The notes under the pieces are model-generated. The model was not told the DNA's origin. It did not search any database and saw only the letters and a program-made list of their open reading frames with translations. A program made the position numbers and the translations under genes. This document shows, one piece after another, positions 5,588 to 13,372 of a stretch of 13,544 bases of DNA. Position 1 is the stretch's first letter; every line of letters starts with the position of its first letter. Source of the DNA: an uncultured Faecalibacterium sp. (GTDB lineage: Bacteria; Bacillota; Clostridia; Oscillospirales; Ruminococcaceae); contig CAMFSB010000015.1 in NCBI GenBank assembly GCA_945982465.1, positions 1 to 13,544 on the forward strand, in the 5' to 3' direction.

Positions 5588-7933
5588 GTGAAAGCACTTG
5601 CCGGCGTGCCGGTCACGCGGCCCCACGCCGCCGCGCGGGCCGAGCCCCGCACCGAAACCGCTCCCGGCGGCACCAACACCGGCTGGTACGAGGGGTTTGA
5701 TTATCTGTACGAAAAAAACTTTACCCCTGACCCGGCATGGCAGGGGCAGTGCCTGCTGCTGGAGTTTGAAGGGGTCTATCACAACGCCGAAGTGTGGCTC
5801 AACGGCGCGCAGCTGGCGTTTCGCCCTTATGGGTACACAAATTTCTATGTGGAACTGACCGGCCGCCTCCGCTTTGACGCGGAAAACCGGCTGCAGGTGA
5901 TCGCCCGCAACGCCGACCAGCCCAACAGCCGGTGGTATTCCGGCGCGGGCATCTACCGGCCGGTGACGCTCTGGCTGGGCGGGGAGCAGCACATTAAGGC
6001 CAACGGCGTAAAGGTGCGCACGGTGAGCACCCAGCCGCCCACTGTGGAGCTGGCCGTGGAAACCACGGCCGCCGGTTTGCTGGAACTGGAGATCCGGGAC
6101 GGCGAACAGACGCTCTGCACGCGGGCGGCACAGACCGACGGGCACTGGAAAGGCTGCGTCGTGCTGCCCGGCGCCCGCCTGTGGGAGCCAGATACGCCGC
6201 AGCTGTACACGGCACAGGTGCGCTTTGCCGGCGATGAAGCGCAGGTGCAGTTCGGCATCCGCAGCCTGCAATGGGGCGGGCAGGGTTTGCTGCTCAACGG
6301 CCGGCGCTGCCTGCTGCAGGGGGCCTGCATCCACCACGATAACGGCCTTTTGGGTGCGGTGTGCCACCCGGACGCGGTGCGCCGCAAGGTGCGATTGCTG
6401 AAAGAAAACGGCTACAACGCCATCCGGTCTGCCCACAACCCCTGCTCCAAGGCGCTGCTGGCCGAGTGCGACCGCCAGGGCATGCTGGTGATGGATGAGT
6501 ACATCGACCACTGGTATATCCATAAAACCGAGCATGACTATGTGGACTACTTCAACGACTGGTGGCGTCAGGACCTGCGCGACATGGTGGAAAAGGACTA
6601 CAACCACCCCTGCGTGGTGCTGTACTCCACCGGCAACGAAGTCAGCGAGACCGCCCAGGAAAAGGGCATCGCGCTGACAAAGGAGATGACCGACTACCTG
6701 CACAGCCTGGACGCCACCCGGCCGGTGACCTGCGGCGTCAACATCTTTTTCAATTTCCTCAGCTCCATCGGCTTTGGCGTATACAGCGATGACAAGGCCA
6801 GAAAACAGGCGGCGGATGCGGCAAAACCCAAAAAGAAAAAAGCGGTGGGCAGCCAGTTCTTCAACGATCTGGCGGGGCTTTTGGGGGATGAATTCATGAA
6901 GCGGGGCGCCACGCTCCACGGCTGCGATGTGAAAACACGGGATGCCTTTGCCAATATGGACATTGCCGGGTATAATTACGGCATCTACCGCTACCGCCAT
7001 GACCTGAAAAAGTACCCTGACCGCCTGATTTTGGGCAGCGAAACGTTCTGCCGGGATGCGTGGAAATTCCGCGAACTGGCCAAAAAGGAACCCCGGCTCA
7101 TCGGCGATTTTGTCTGGGCGGGCATGGACTACCTGGGCGAAGTGATGGTGGGCAGCTGGGAATACGCCGACAACGCCCCCCGGCTTGACGGCGGGCTGGG
7201 CTGGGTGTCGGCGGGCTCCGGCCGCATCGATCTGACCGGCAAGCCTCTGTGCGAGGCGCTGTATACCCGCGTTGCGCTGGAACAGGCCGCCGGCCCCTTT
7301 ATGGGCGTGCGCCCGGTCAACCACACCGGCGAAAAGCATTCGCCCTCCGCCTGGAAAATGACCGACGCCCGGCAAAGCTGGACCTGGCCCGGCTGCGAGG
7401 GACGCACCGCTGAGGTGGAGGTTTATGCCCGCGCGGCGCAGGCGGCCCTGGTGCTGAACGGGAAGGAGATCGCCCGTAAAGCGGCGAAAAAGGACTGCCT
7501 GTTCCGGTTCCGCTGCCCGTACCAGCCGGGCAGGCTGGAAGCCGTTGCCTACGACGCCGCCGGGAACGAGCTGGGCCGCTGCGCCCTGCAAACGGCGGGA
7601 GATGACCGTACACTGCGCATTGAGCCGGAAAGCGACGCCGTGGCAGGACATCTGTGCTACATCCGGCTGCGCTACGCCGACGGAGCGGGAATTTTGCAGC
7701 CGACCGTCCGGGAACCCATCCACGTTTCAGTCAGCGGCGGCCGGCTGCTGGCGCTGGGCAACGGCTGCCCCTATAACCGGCGCGGCTACCTGACCGAGGA
7801 GACCGACCCCTATTTCGGGGAGGCGCTGGCCATCGTAGAGGCCGCAGCCGGTGAAAAGCTGGTATTCCGTGCCGAGGGCGGCGGCTGCGCGGCCGAACTG
7901 GCGCTGCCCATCCAAAAGGAGGAGACCCTGTGA
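5588..7933 (+). CDS. GH2 glycosidase (beta-galactosidase-like)
   Basis: This 781-residue retaining beta-glycosidase has no signal peptide and so is probably cytoplasmic. Domains in order: jelly-roll sugar-binding domain (~1-150; GVYHNAEVWLNG, PNSRWYSGAGIYRPV), immunoglobulin-like domain (~155-265), TIM barrel (~268-560) with acid/base Glu351 in STGNEVSE and nucleophile Glu485 in LILGSETF, then two beta-rich C-terminal domains resembling DUF4982 (~575-670) and the GH2 C-terminal domain (~675-775; LALGNGCPYNRRGY). A Lys-rich stretch (KPKKKKAVGS) sits inside the barrel between the two catalytic Glu. The N-terminus is short: it begins at GVPVTRPHAAA, which aligns with the PVTLPHDAM motif, so the first strand common in relatives is absent. 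The start is GTG with a strong ribosome binding site. The NxK motif of beta-glucuronidases was not seen. Specificity (galactoside, mannoside or other) remains open. It overlaps the GtrA-like gene by 4 bp. Confidence 0.88.
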   Translation: MKALAGVPVTRPHAAARAEPRTETAPGGTNTGWYEGFDYLYEKNFTPDPAWQGQCLLLEFEGVYHNAEVWLNGAQLAFRPYGYTNFYVELTGRLRFDAENRLQVIARNADQPNSRWYSGAGIYRPVTLWLGGEQHIKANGVKVRTVSTQPPTVELAVETTAAGLLELEIRDGEQTLCTRAAQTDGHWKGCVVLPGARLWEPDTPQLYTAQVRFAGDEAQVQFGIRSLQWGGQGLLLNGRRCLLQGACIHHDNGLLGAVCHPDAVRRKVRLLKENGYNAIRSAHNPCSKALLAECDRQGMLVMDEYIDHWYIHKTEHDYVDYFNDWWRQDLRDMVEKDYNHPCVVLYSTGNEVSETAQEKGIALTKEMTDYLHSLDATRPVTCGVNIFFNFLSSIGFGVYSDDKARKQAADAAKPKKKKAVGSQFFNDLAGLLGDEFMKRGATLHGCDVKTRDAFANMDIAGYNYGIYRYRHDLKKYPDRLILGSETFCRDAWKFRELAKKEPRLIGDFVWAGMDYLGEVMVGSWEYADNAPRLDGGLGWVSAGSGRIDLTGKPLCEALYTRVALEQAAGPFMGVRPVNHTGEKHSPSAWKMTDARQSWTWPGCEGRTAEVEVYARAAQAALVLNGKEIARKAAKKDCLFRFRCPYQPGRLEAVAYDAAGNELGRCALQTAGDDRTLRIEPESDAVAGHLCYIRLRYADGAGILQPTVREPIHVSVSGGRLLALGNGCPYNRRGYLTEETDPYFGEALAIVEAAAGEKLVFRAEGGGCAAELALPIQKEETL

Positions 7934-8472
7934 ACTTTGCAAAAAGACATCCAAAACTCGCCAAGCTGGGCGGCCAGTTTCTGAAATTTTACGCCTTTTC
8001 CATGCTGGTCACGCTGCTGCAATACCTGCTGCTTACCTTTTTGCCGGGCCTGTTCTACACCTATACCGACTGGTGCAGCATTCCGTGCCAGCTGCTGCAT
8101 CTCCGGCTGGGGCCGGTGGATACCTATGTGTTCAACTACCCCGTCACCGGCGACGCCACCGGCGGCATGGGCTATTTTGCCGCCTTTGCCATCACGCTGT
8201 TCCTGGCCCAGTGTGTCAATTTCCCCATGCAGCGAAATGTTACCTTCAAATCCAAGGGAAATGTCTGGGTGCAGATCGCCTGGTATGCTGTGGCATTCTG
8301 CCTGATCACCGTGGCGTGCAGCTTTTTGATGGGGCTGTACGTGCCGCTGTGCAGGCAGTTTTTCCCGCCTGCGGTGTATAACATCCTCATCACCGTCATC
8401 AACGGCGGTGTGCAGATGGTGATCTACTTCCCCATTTACAAAATCATTTTTCCGGAGGGGGAAGCCAAATGA
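7930..8472 (+). CDS. GtrA-like four-helix membrane protein
   Basis: This 180-residue protein resembles the GtrA family, whose known members are thought to move undecaprenyl-phosphate-linked sugars across the membrane for cell-surface glycosylation. Four hydrophobic segments are seen (about 17-38, 81-97, 112-136, 149-172). The N-terminal LKFYAFSMLVTLLQYLLL fits the first GtrA helix, and NFPMQRNVTFKSKG fits the short conserved loop (N..Q R..F) after helix 2. The loop between helices 1 and 2 is longer than usual (~39-80) and contains two Cys (49, 53), which may explain the length above the family's typical ~130. The start is GTG, overlapping the GH2 stop (GTGA), with AAGGAGGAG at 7916-7924. It is also coupled to the next gene by a 4-bp overlap. 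The family call rests on motif and topology only. Confidence 0.7.
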   Translation: MNFAKRHPKLAKLGGQFLKFYAFSMLVTLLQYLLLTFLPGLFYTYTDWCSIPCQLLHLRLGPVDTYVFNYPVTGDATGGMGYFAAFAITLFLAQCVNFPMQRNVTFKSKGNVWVQIAWYAVAFCLITVACSFLMGLYVPLCRQFFPPAVYNILITVINGGVQMVIYFPIYKIIFPEGEAK

Positions 8473-10892
8473 GCAGCGTGCAAGCCATCCTCCAGGCCAT
8501 GACGCTGGAAGAAAAATGCGCCCTTTTATCCGGCGCCACCGTGTTCCAGACCCGCGCCCTGCCCCACTGCGGCATCCCGCAAATGTGGCTGTCCGACGGC
8601 CCCCACGGCTTGCGCAAGCAGGCCGGCAAGTCCGATCATTTGGGCCTGAATCCCAGCGAACCGGCGACCTGCTTCCCCACTGCCAGCGCGGTGGCCAACA
8701 GCTGGGACCCGGCGCTGGGCGAGCAGATCGGGCAGGCATTGGGGGAGGAGGCCGCCGCGCAGGATGTGGCGGTGCTGCTGGGCCCGGGCCTGAACATAAA
8801 GCGCAATCCGCTGTGCGGCCGCAACTTTGAATATTTTTCCGAGGACCCGTATCTGGCGGGCAAGCTGGCGGCAGGGTACATCCGGGGTATTCAGTCCCGG
8901 GGCGTTGCCGCCTGCCCCAAGCATTTTGCCGTCAACAGCCAGGAGACCCGCCGCATGGCGTCGGATTCCATTGTGGACGAGCGCACGCTGCGGGAGATCT
9001 ACCTGACCGGCTTTGAGATCGCGGTCAAAGAGGGGCACCCCCGCGCCATGATGTCATCGTATAACCTTGTCAACGGCGAGTACGCCAACGAAAACAAGCA
9101 TCTGCTGGCGGACATCCTGCGCGGGGAGTGGGGCTTTGACGGCGCGGTGGTCACCGACTGGGGCGGCTCCAACGACCATGCGCTGGGCGTGAAATACGGC
9201 TCTGCGCTGGAAATGCCTGCCCCTGGTGGGGATGCGGTGCGGGAGCTGATGGCCGCGGTGCAAAGCGGAAAAATCTCCGAACAGGATGTGGATGCCCGGC
9301 TGGAAGAGCTGCTCCCGCTGATCCTTGATACCCGCGCCGCGCTGGACAAAGCGCCCAAAACCTTTGATGCCGCCGCCCACCACGAGCTGGCCCGCCGGGC
9401 CGCCGCGGAATGTCTGGTCCTGCTGAAAAACGAAAGGGACTTTTTGCCGCTGGCGGCGGGCACCAAAACGGCTGTCATCGGCGATTTTGCCGCTCAGCCC
9501 CGGTATCAGGGAGCCGGCTCCAGCATGGTGAACTCTACCAGGGTGGACACACTGCTGGAGACTTTGCAAACCAGCGGGCTGGAGATTGTTGGGTATGAAC
9601 CGGGCTTTGACCGGCATGGAAAGCCGGACGAAGCAATGCAGGAGCGCGCCGTTCGGCTTGCGCAGCAGGCGGATGCGGTCATCCTCTGCCTGGGCCTGGA
9701 CGAAATCCAGGAAAGCGAGGGCCTTGACCGCAGCACCATGCGCCTTGCGCAGAACCAGGTGGAGGTGCTGCATGCGGTTGCCGGGGTAAACTCCAGCGTG
9801 GCCGTAGTGCTGCACTGCGGCAGCGCAGTGGAGACCCCGTGGCTGCCCGACTGCCGCGCGCTATTGTATGCCGCCCTCGGCGGGCAGGCCGGCGCCGGCG
9901 CGGTAGCCGATGCGATGGCAGGCAGGGTGAACCCCTGCGGCAAGCTGGCCGAGACCTGGCCTGTGCGGTACGAGGATGTGCCCAGCGCCGCCCACTTTGC
10001 CTGCACCGGCAAAACCGTGGAATACCGCGAGGGCCCCTACATCGGCTACCGCTATTTTGAAACGGCGGGCGTGCCGGTGCAGTTCCCCTTTGGCTTTGGA
10101 CTAAGTTATACCCGGTTTGCGTACTCGGACCTGGCCGCCGACGAACACCGCGTTTCCCGGACGGTGACCAACACCGGCAAAGCTGCCGGCAGCGAGATCG
10201 TGCAGCTGTATGTGTCCAAATCAGACAGCGCGGTCTACCGCCCCGCTAAAGAATTGAAGGGCTTTGCCCGCGTGGCGCTGGCGCCCGGCGAACAGCGGCG
10301 CATCTGCATCCCGCTGGATGAAAAAACGTTCCGCCTGTGGAATGTGCAGGCGGAACGATGGGATGTGGAGGGCGGTTGCTATGAGCTGATGGCGGGCGCC
10401 AGCGTGCAGGATATCCGGCTGCGGGCAGAGGTTACGGTCTGCGGCACCGCGTTCGCGCCCCCCGCAGCCGCCCCTGCACTGGACTGTTATAAAACTGCCG
10501 ATGTACGGCAGGTGCCGGACGAAGCTTTCGCTGCCCTGCTGGGCCGTCCCATTCCGCAAAGCAGACCTGCCATCGACCGGAACCTGACGCTGGGCGAGTT
10601 GAACCATACCCGCGCCCCGCTGGGCTGGTTGATCAGCGCCGTGCTGCGCCGTCGGCTCAACGCCAGCGTTGAAAACGGCAGGCCCGACCTGAACGTGATG
10701 TTCCAGTACAACATGCCGCTGCGGGCGCTGGCCAAAATGACAAACGGCATGGTGAGCATGGGCATGGTGGACGGCCTTGTGATGGAGCTGAAAGGCTTTT
10801 GGCTGATCGGGCTGGCGCGGGTGCTGTACGAGTTTGTCAAAAACCAGCTCCGGAATGCCGCCCTGGAAAAACGGCTGAAACGGGGCGCGTGA
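8469..10892 (+). CDS. GH3 beta-glucosidase, conventional domain order, probably cytoplasmic
   Basis: This 807-residue GH3 enzyme likely cleaves non-reducing beta-glucosyl residues from short saccharides or glycosides. There is no signal peptide. The TIM-barrel domain comes first (~5-300): MTLEEKCALLSG, SDGPHGLRKQ (Asp43), CGRNFEYFSEDPYLAG, CPKHFAVNSQETRR (Lys151-His152) and nucleophile Asp230 in VVTDWGGSND. The alpha/beta sandwich follows (~310-530), with ESEGLDRSTM (Glu415/Glu417, one being the expected acid/base). The fibronectin-III-like domain runs ~540-660, from FPFGFGLSYTRF through TVTNTGKAAGSEIVQLYV. A ~145-residue tail (663-807) begins CYKTADVRQVPDEAF and ends in a hydrophobic-then-basic helix (GFWLIGLARVLYEFVKNQL); similar tails occur in clostridial GH3 enzymes, role unknown. 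The ATG overlaps the GtrA-like stop by 4 bp. It is the last gene of the operon; no T-rich terminator is seen after it. Confidence 0.92.
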   Translation: MSSVQAILQAMTLEEKCALLSGATVFQTRALPHCGIPQMWLSDGPHGLRKQAGKSDHLGLNPSEPATCFPTASAVANSWDPALGEQIGQALGEEAAAQDVAVLLGPGLNIKRNPLCGRNFEYFSEDPYLAGKLAAGYIRGIQSRGVAACPKHFAVNSQETRRMASDSIVDERTLREIYLTGFEIAVKEGHPRAMMSSYNLVNGEYANENKHLLADILRGEWGFDGAVVTDWGGSNDHALGVKYGSALEMPAPGGDAVRELMAAVQSGKISEQDVDARLEELLPLILDTRAALDKAPKTFDAAAHHELARRAAAECLVLLKNERDFLPLAAGTKTAVIGDFAAQPRYQGAGSSMVNSTRVDTLLETLQTSGLEIVGYEPGFDRHGKPDEAMQERAVRLAQQADAVILCLGLDEIQESEGLDRSTMRLAQNQVEVLHAVAGVNSSVAVVLHCGSAVETPWLPDCRALLYAALGGQAGAGAVADAMAGRVNPCGKLAETWPVRYEDVPSAAHFACTGKTVEYREGPYIGYRYFETAGVPVQFPFGFGLSYTRFAYSDLAADEHRVSRTVTNTGKAAGSEIVQLYVSKSDSAVYRPAKELKGFARVALAPGEQRRICIPLDEKTFRLWNVQAERWDVEGGCYELMAGASVQDIRLRAEVTVCGTAFAPPAAAPALDCYKTADVRQVPDEAFAALLGRPIPQSRPAIDRNLTLGELNHTRAPLGWLISAVLRRRLNASVENGRPDLNVMFQYNMPLRALAKMTNGMVSMGMVDGLVMELKGFWLIGLARVLYEFVKNQLRNAALEKRLKRGA

Positions 10893-11013
10893 GCGCGCAG
10901 CCCCGCGGGGAAGATTGGCAACATCGGCGCGCTGGGCACGCGGATTGCGTTGGCCCGTGCGCTGTCGGCAGCGCCGTCCACCGGCATTGTGGGCATGTGG
11001 TGGTTGGCGCCCG
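10893..11013. other. Convergent intergenic gap, no clear terminator
   Basis: This 121-bp gap lies between the end of GH3 and the end of the minus-strand UvrA-like gene. It holds only short GC hairpins (for example GCGCTG/CAGCGC at 10959-10964 and 10969-10974) without T tracts on either strand. The GH3 frame stays open after its TGA up to a TGA at about 11042, with coding-like third positions, which may mark an eroded gene tail. Confidence 0.5.
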
Positions 11014-12234
11014 TTACAGCGCTTTGCGGAGGTATTCCGCCGTGATGGTGGCGCCGCGCTCGGCCATTTCCCCCGGCGTGCCGGTAAAGACGATCTGGCC
11101 GCCGGCGGTGCCGCCGTCCGGCCCCACGTCGATGAGCCAGTCCGCCCGCTTCATCACGTCCAGGTTGTGCTCGATCACAAGGACTGTGTTGCCCCGGTCC
11201 ACCAGGCTGTCCAGCAGCTCCATCACGGTTTGCACGTCCGAAGCATGCAGGCCGGTGGTGGGCTCGTCCAGCACATAAATGTTCCCTTTTTTGTCCAAAT
11301 CCTTGGCCAGCTTTACACGCTGGCGCTCGCCGCCGGATAAGGTGGACAGCGGCTGCCCCAGCGAAAGGTACGGCAGCCCCACCTCCAGCATGGCCCCCAG
11401 CGCCTTGCGGAGCTTTTTGTTTTCCTTGAAAAATTCGTATGCCTCCCCGGCGGGCATGGCCAGGATCTCCACGATGTTTTTGCCGTGGTACCGGTACGCC
11501 AGAGCCTCGCTGCTGTACCGCTGGCCCTCGCAGGCTTCGCACACCGTGGTGCCCGGGTCCATGAACACCCGCTGGGGGACGGACTGCCCCCGGCCGCCGC
11601 AGCCCGGGCAGCCGCCCTTGCTGTTAAAGGAAAACAGCGATGCGTCCACGCCGTTTTCCGCCGCCATCACTTTCCGAATCTCGTCAAAAAAGCCTAAAAA
11701 TGTGGCCGGGGTGGAACGGCCCGTGGCCGTTACGGGGGACTGATCCACCAGCACCACCCGGTCGGCATACTGCCGGGCAAACACATCCCGGATCAGGGAG
11801 CTTTTGCCCGAGCCGGCCACCCCGGTGACCACGGTCAGCACGTTCAGCGGGATATCCACCGACACGTTTTTCAGATTGTGGACGCAGGCGCCCCGCACCG
11901 GGAGAAAGGCCTTTGGCGCCCGGGGCGCGGCTTTCAGCGGTGTGGACTGCTTCAGGGCGTTCCCGGTGCGGGTGCCGGAGCGCAGCAGGGCCTCGTAGCT
12001 GCCCTGGAACAAAATCTCCCCGCCGTGCTTGCCCGCCAGCGGGCCTACGTCGATGACCTCATCGGCAATGGAGATCACGTCCTTGTCATGCTCTACCACC
12101 AGCACAGTGTTGCCCTTGTCCCGCAGGGACTGCAAAAGCCGTGTCATGCGGTGCACGTCCCGGGGGTGCATGCCGGTGCTGGGCTCGTCGAAAATGTAGG
12201 TCAAGCCGGTGAGAGAGCTGCCCATGTAGCGCAC
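11014..12234 (-). CDS. UvrA-like ATPase, C-terminal fragment after the TAG
   Basis: This 406-codon open stretch begins at GTG, 3 bases after the TAG. It carries the first Walker B (TYIFDEPSTGMHPRD), the His-loop EHDKDVIS, then the complete second ATPase: Walker A GVAGSGKSS (Lys144 of this fragment), LVDQSPVTATGRSTPATFLG, CPGCGGRG and CEACEGQRYSSE zinc motifs, signature LSTLSGGERQRVKL, Walker B YVLDEPTTGLHASD and IEHNLDVMK. No ribosome binding site is seen before the GTG, so separate translation would rely on reinitiation after the nearby stop. More likely it is the untranslated or readthrough-dependent rest of the gene. Confidence 0.65.
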   Translation of the reverse strand: MRYMGSSLTGLTYIFDEPSTGMHPRDVHRMTRLLQSLRDKGNTVLVVEHDKDVISIADEVIDVGPLAGKHGGEILFQGSYEALLRSGTRTGNALKQSTPLKAAPRAPKAFLPVRGACVHNLKNVSVDIPLNVLTVVTGVAGSGKSSLIRDVFARQYADRVVLVDQSPVTATGRSTPATFLGFFDEIRKVMAAENGVDASLFSFNSKGGCPGCGGRGQSVPQRVFMDPGTTVCEACEGQRYSSEALAYRYHGKNIVEILAMPAGEAYEFFKENKKLRKALGAMLEVGLPYLSLGQPLSTLSGGERQRVKLAKDLDKKGNIYVLDEPTTGLHASDVQTVMELLDSLVDRGNTVLVIEHNLDVMKRADWLIDVGPDGGTAGGQIVFTGTPGEMAERGATITAEYLRKAL

Positions 12235-12237
12235 CAG

Positions 12238-12240
12238 CTA
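12238..12240 (-). other. In-frame amber codon (TAG) at codon 342 of the UvrA-like gene
   Basis: The minus-strand codons around it read GAG GCC GAG CGG CTA TAG CTG GTG: the ABC signature, then the stop, then the conserved LVRYMG. The family normally has Gln here (EAERLQLVRYMG), so CAG to TAG is a single transition. None of the other complete genes in the window uses TAG as a stop: seven end in TGA, and this gene ends in TAA. Confidence 0.9.
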
Positions 12241-13263
12241 TAGCCGCTCGGCCTCGCCGCCCGAAAGGGTGCACGATTCCCGATCCATGGACAGATACGG
12301 CAGGCCGATGTCGATCATCCGGGTCAGGGAGGCGGTCAGGGCCTCCACGATGGTGGCCGCCCTGGGGTCGCGGATGGTTTGCAGCACCTGCACCAGCTGG
12401 GTGAACTCCATGGCGCACAGCTCATCGATGCTGTAGCCCGCCACCTTGCAGGCAAGGCTCTTTTCGTTCAGCCGCCGCCCGCGGCAGGCCGGGCAGGGGC
12501 GCTGTTCCATAAACTGGTTGAGCTTGCGCAGCGTGCGGTCGTTTTGCTCCTCGGGGCCTTTCATCAGGCACAGCCGCTGGAACTGGGTCTTGATCCCCTC
12601 GACCCGCTTGTGCGCCCGGGGACCGCCCGGCTCCCTGCTGCCGTACAGCAGCAGGTTCCGTTCCTCCGGCGTATAATCCCGGTACTTTTTGTCCAGATCG
12701 AACAGGCCCGAGCCGGTGTACAGCTTCCAGTAATAGTTGCCCACGCTGAATGCGGGCAGGCCCAGCATGCTTTCGTTCCAGGATCTATCCGGGGCGATGG
12801 CCCGTTCGATGTCCAAATCCAAAATTTTCCCGATGCCGGAGCAGGTCTTGCACATGCCGTTGGGGTCGTTGAAGGAAAAATAGGACGCCGTGCCCGCGTA
12901 GGGCGTGCCGATGCGGGCGTAGAGCAGCCGCAGCGCCGCGTACATGTCGCTGATGGTGCCCACGGTGGAACGGGCGTTGCCGCCCAGCCGCGACTGGTCC
13001 ACAATGACGGAGGCGGAGAGATTGTCGATCCGCTCCACCCTCGGCTTTTCGAATTTGGGAAGCCGCCCGCGCATGAAGGCGGTATAGGTCTCGTTCATCT
13101 GCCGCTGGCTCTCGGCGGCGATGGTGTCAAAGACGATGCTGGACTTCCCAGAGCCGGACACACCGGTAAACACCACGATCTTGCCCTTGGGAATATCCAG
13201 TGACACATTTTTCAGATTGTTCTGCTTCAAGCCCCGAATGATGATGCTGTCCTTTTCCGGCAT
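12238..13263 (-). CDS. UvrA-like ATPase, N-terminal fragment up to the TAG
   Basis: This 341-residue product is what would be made without readthrough. It contains the first Walker A (GVSGSGKS, 34-41, Lys40), IDNLSASVIVDQSRLGGNARSTVG, a zinc motif CKTCSGIG (Cys138, Cys141), a second Cys pair CPACRGRRLNEKS, and the signature LSGGEAERL, whose last residue is the last before the stop. The Walker B that should follow lies beyond the stop. The start is ATG with AAAGGGAGGAA at 13269-13279, 5 bases away, so initiation is well supported. Confidence 0.8.
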   Translation of the reverse strand: MPEKDSIIIRGLKQNNLKNVSLDIPKGKIVVFTGVSGSGKSSIVFDTIAAESQRQMNETYTAFMRGRLPKFEKPRVERIDNLSASVIVDQSRLGGNARSTVGTISDMYAALRLLYARIGTPYAGTASYFSFNDPNGMCKTCSGIGKILDLDIERAIAPDRSWNESMLGLPAFSVGNYYWKLYTGSGLFDLDKKYRDYTPEERNLLLYGSREPGGPRAHKRVEGIKTQFQRLCLMKGPEEQNDRTLRKLNQFMEQRPCPACRGRRLNEKSLACKVAGYSIDELCAMEFTQLVQVLQTIRDPRAATIVEALTASLTRMIDIGLPYLSMDRESCTLSGGEAERL

Positions 13264-13335
13264 ATGCGTTCCTCCCTTTCTCCAACTGTTTCCATCTTAC
13301 ACCCTTTGAGCGCATTTTTCTCGATGTTTCTTGCC

Positions 13336-13372
13336 CAATAAAGGACACGCCGGGACGGCGTGTCCTCTATTG
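13336..13372. promoter_or_regulatory. Long dyad over the expected start of the UvrA-like transcript
   Basis: AGGACACGCC (13342-13351) and GGCGTGTCCT (13357-13366) are perfect inverted arms around the 5-nt GGGAC. After one mismatch the pairing continues with CAATA (13336-13340) and TATTG (13368-13372). On the minus strand it directly follows the -10 box, covering the likely transcription start. It is therefore either an operator for a dimeric repressor or a leader hairpin. There is no T tract after it on the minus strand. Confidence 0.55.

Larger units (their letters stand above)
11014..13263 (-). pseudogene. UvrA-like double ABC ATPase, interrupted by an in-frame TAG
   Basis: Read through the TAG at 12238-12240, this is one 749-residue protein with two ABC ATPase halves and CxxC zinc-binding motifs. 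That is shorter than true UvrA (~940) and typical of the UvrA-like group that includes the DrrC drug-resistance proteins. Those are linked to DNA protection or drug tolerance rather than standard excision repair. Both halves are in the same frame with no other damage, so one C-to-T change of CAG (Gln, expected after GEAERL) to TAG explains the break. The split falls right after the first ABC signature, so neither half alone has a complete first ATP site. It is transcribed from its own promoter, convergent with the glycosidase operon. A recent nonsense mutation, sequencing error or suppressed amber codon are all possible. It ends in TAA. Confidence 0.85.

Noticed and set aside
5522..7723. Long minus-strand open frame (733 codons) opposite the GH2 gene
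   Set aside because: It is the antisense shadow of GH2, with no recognisable domain and a composition typical of reverse-read GC-rich codons.
5588..7933. GH2 enzyme as a beta-glucuronidase
   Set aside because: The Asn-x-Lys motif that recognises the glucuronate carboxylate was not found in the barrel; general GH2 is the safer call.
12238..12240. Reassignment of TAG to glutamine in this organism
   Set aside because: Only one in-frame TAG is seen, and the absence of TAG stops in eight genes is weak evidence in a TGA-preferring genome; a point mutation is simpler. Kept only as a checkable possibility.
12379..13203. Plus-strand open frame (274 codons) opposite the UvrA-like gene
   Set aside because: The minus strand encodes Walker A, zinc and signature motifs; the plus frame has none.
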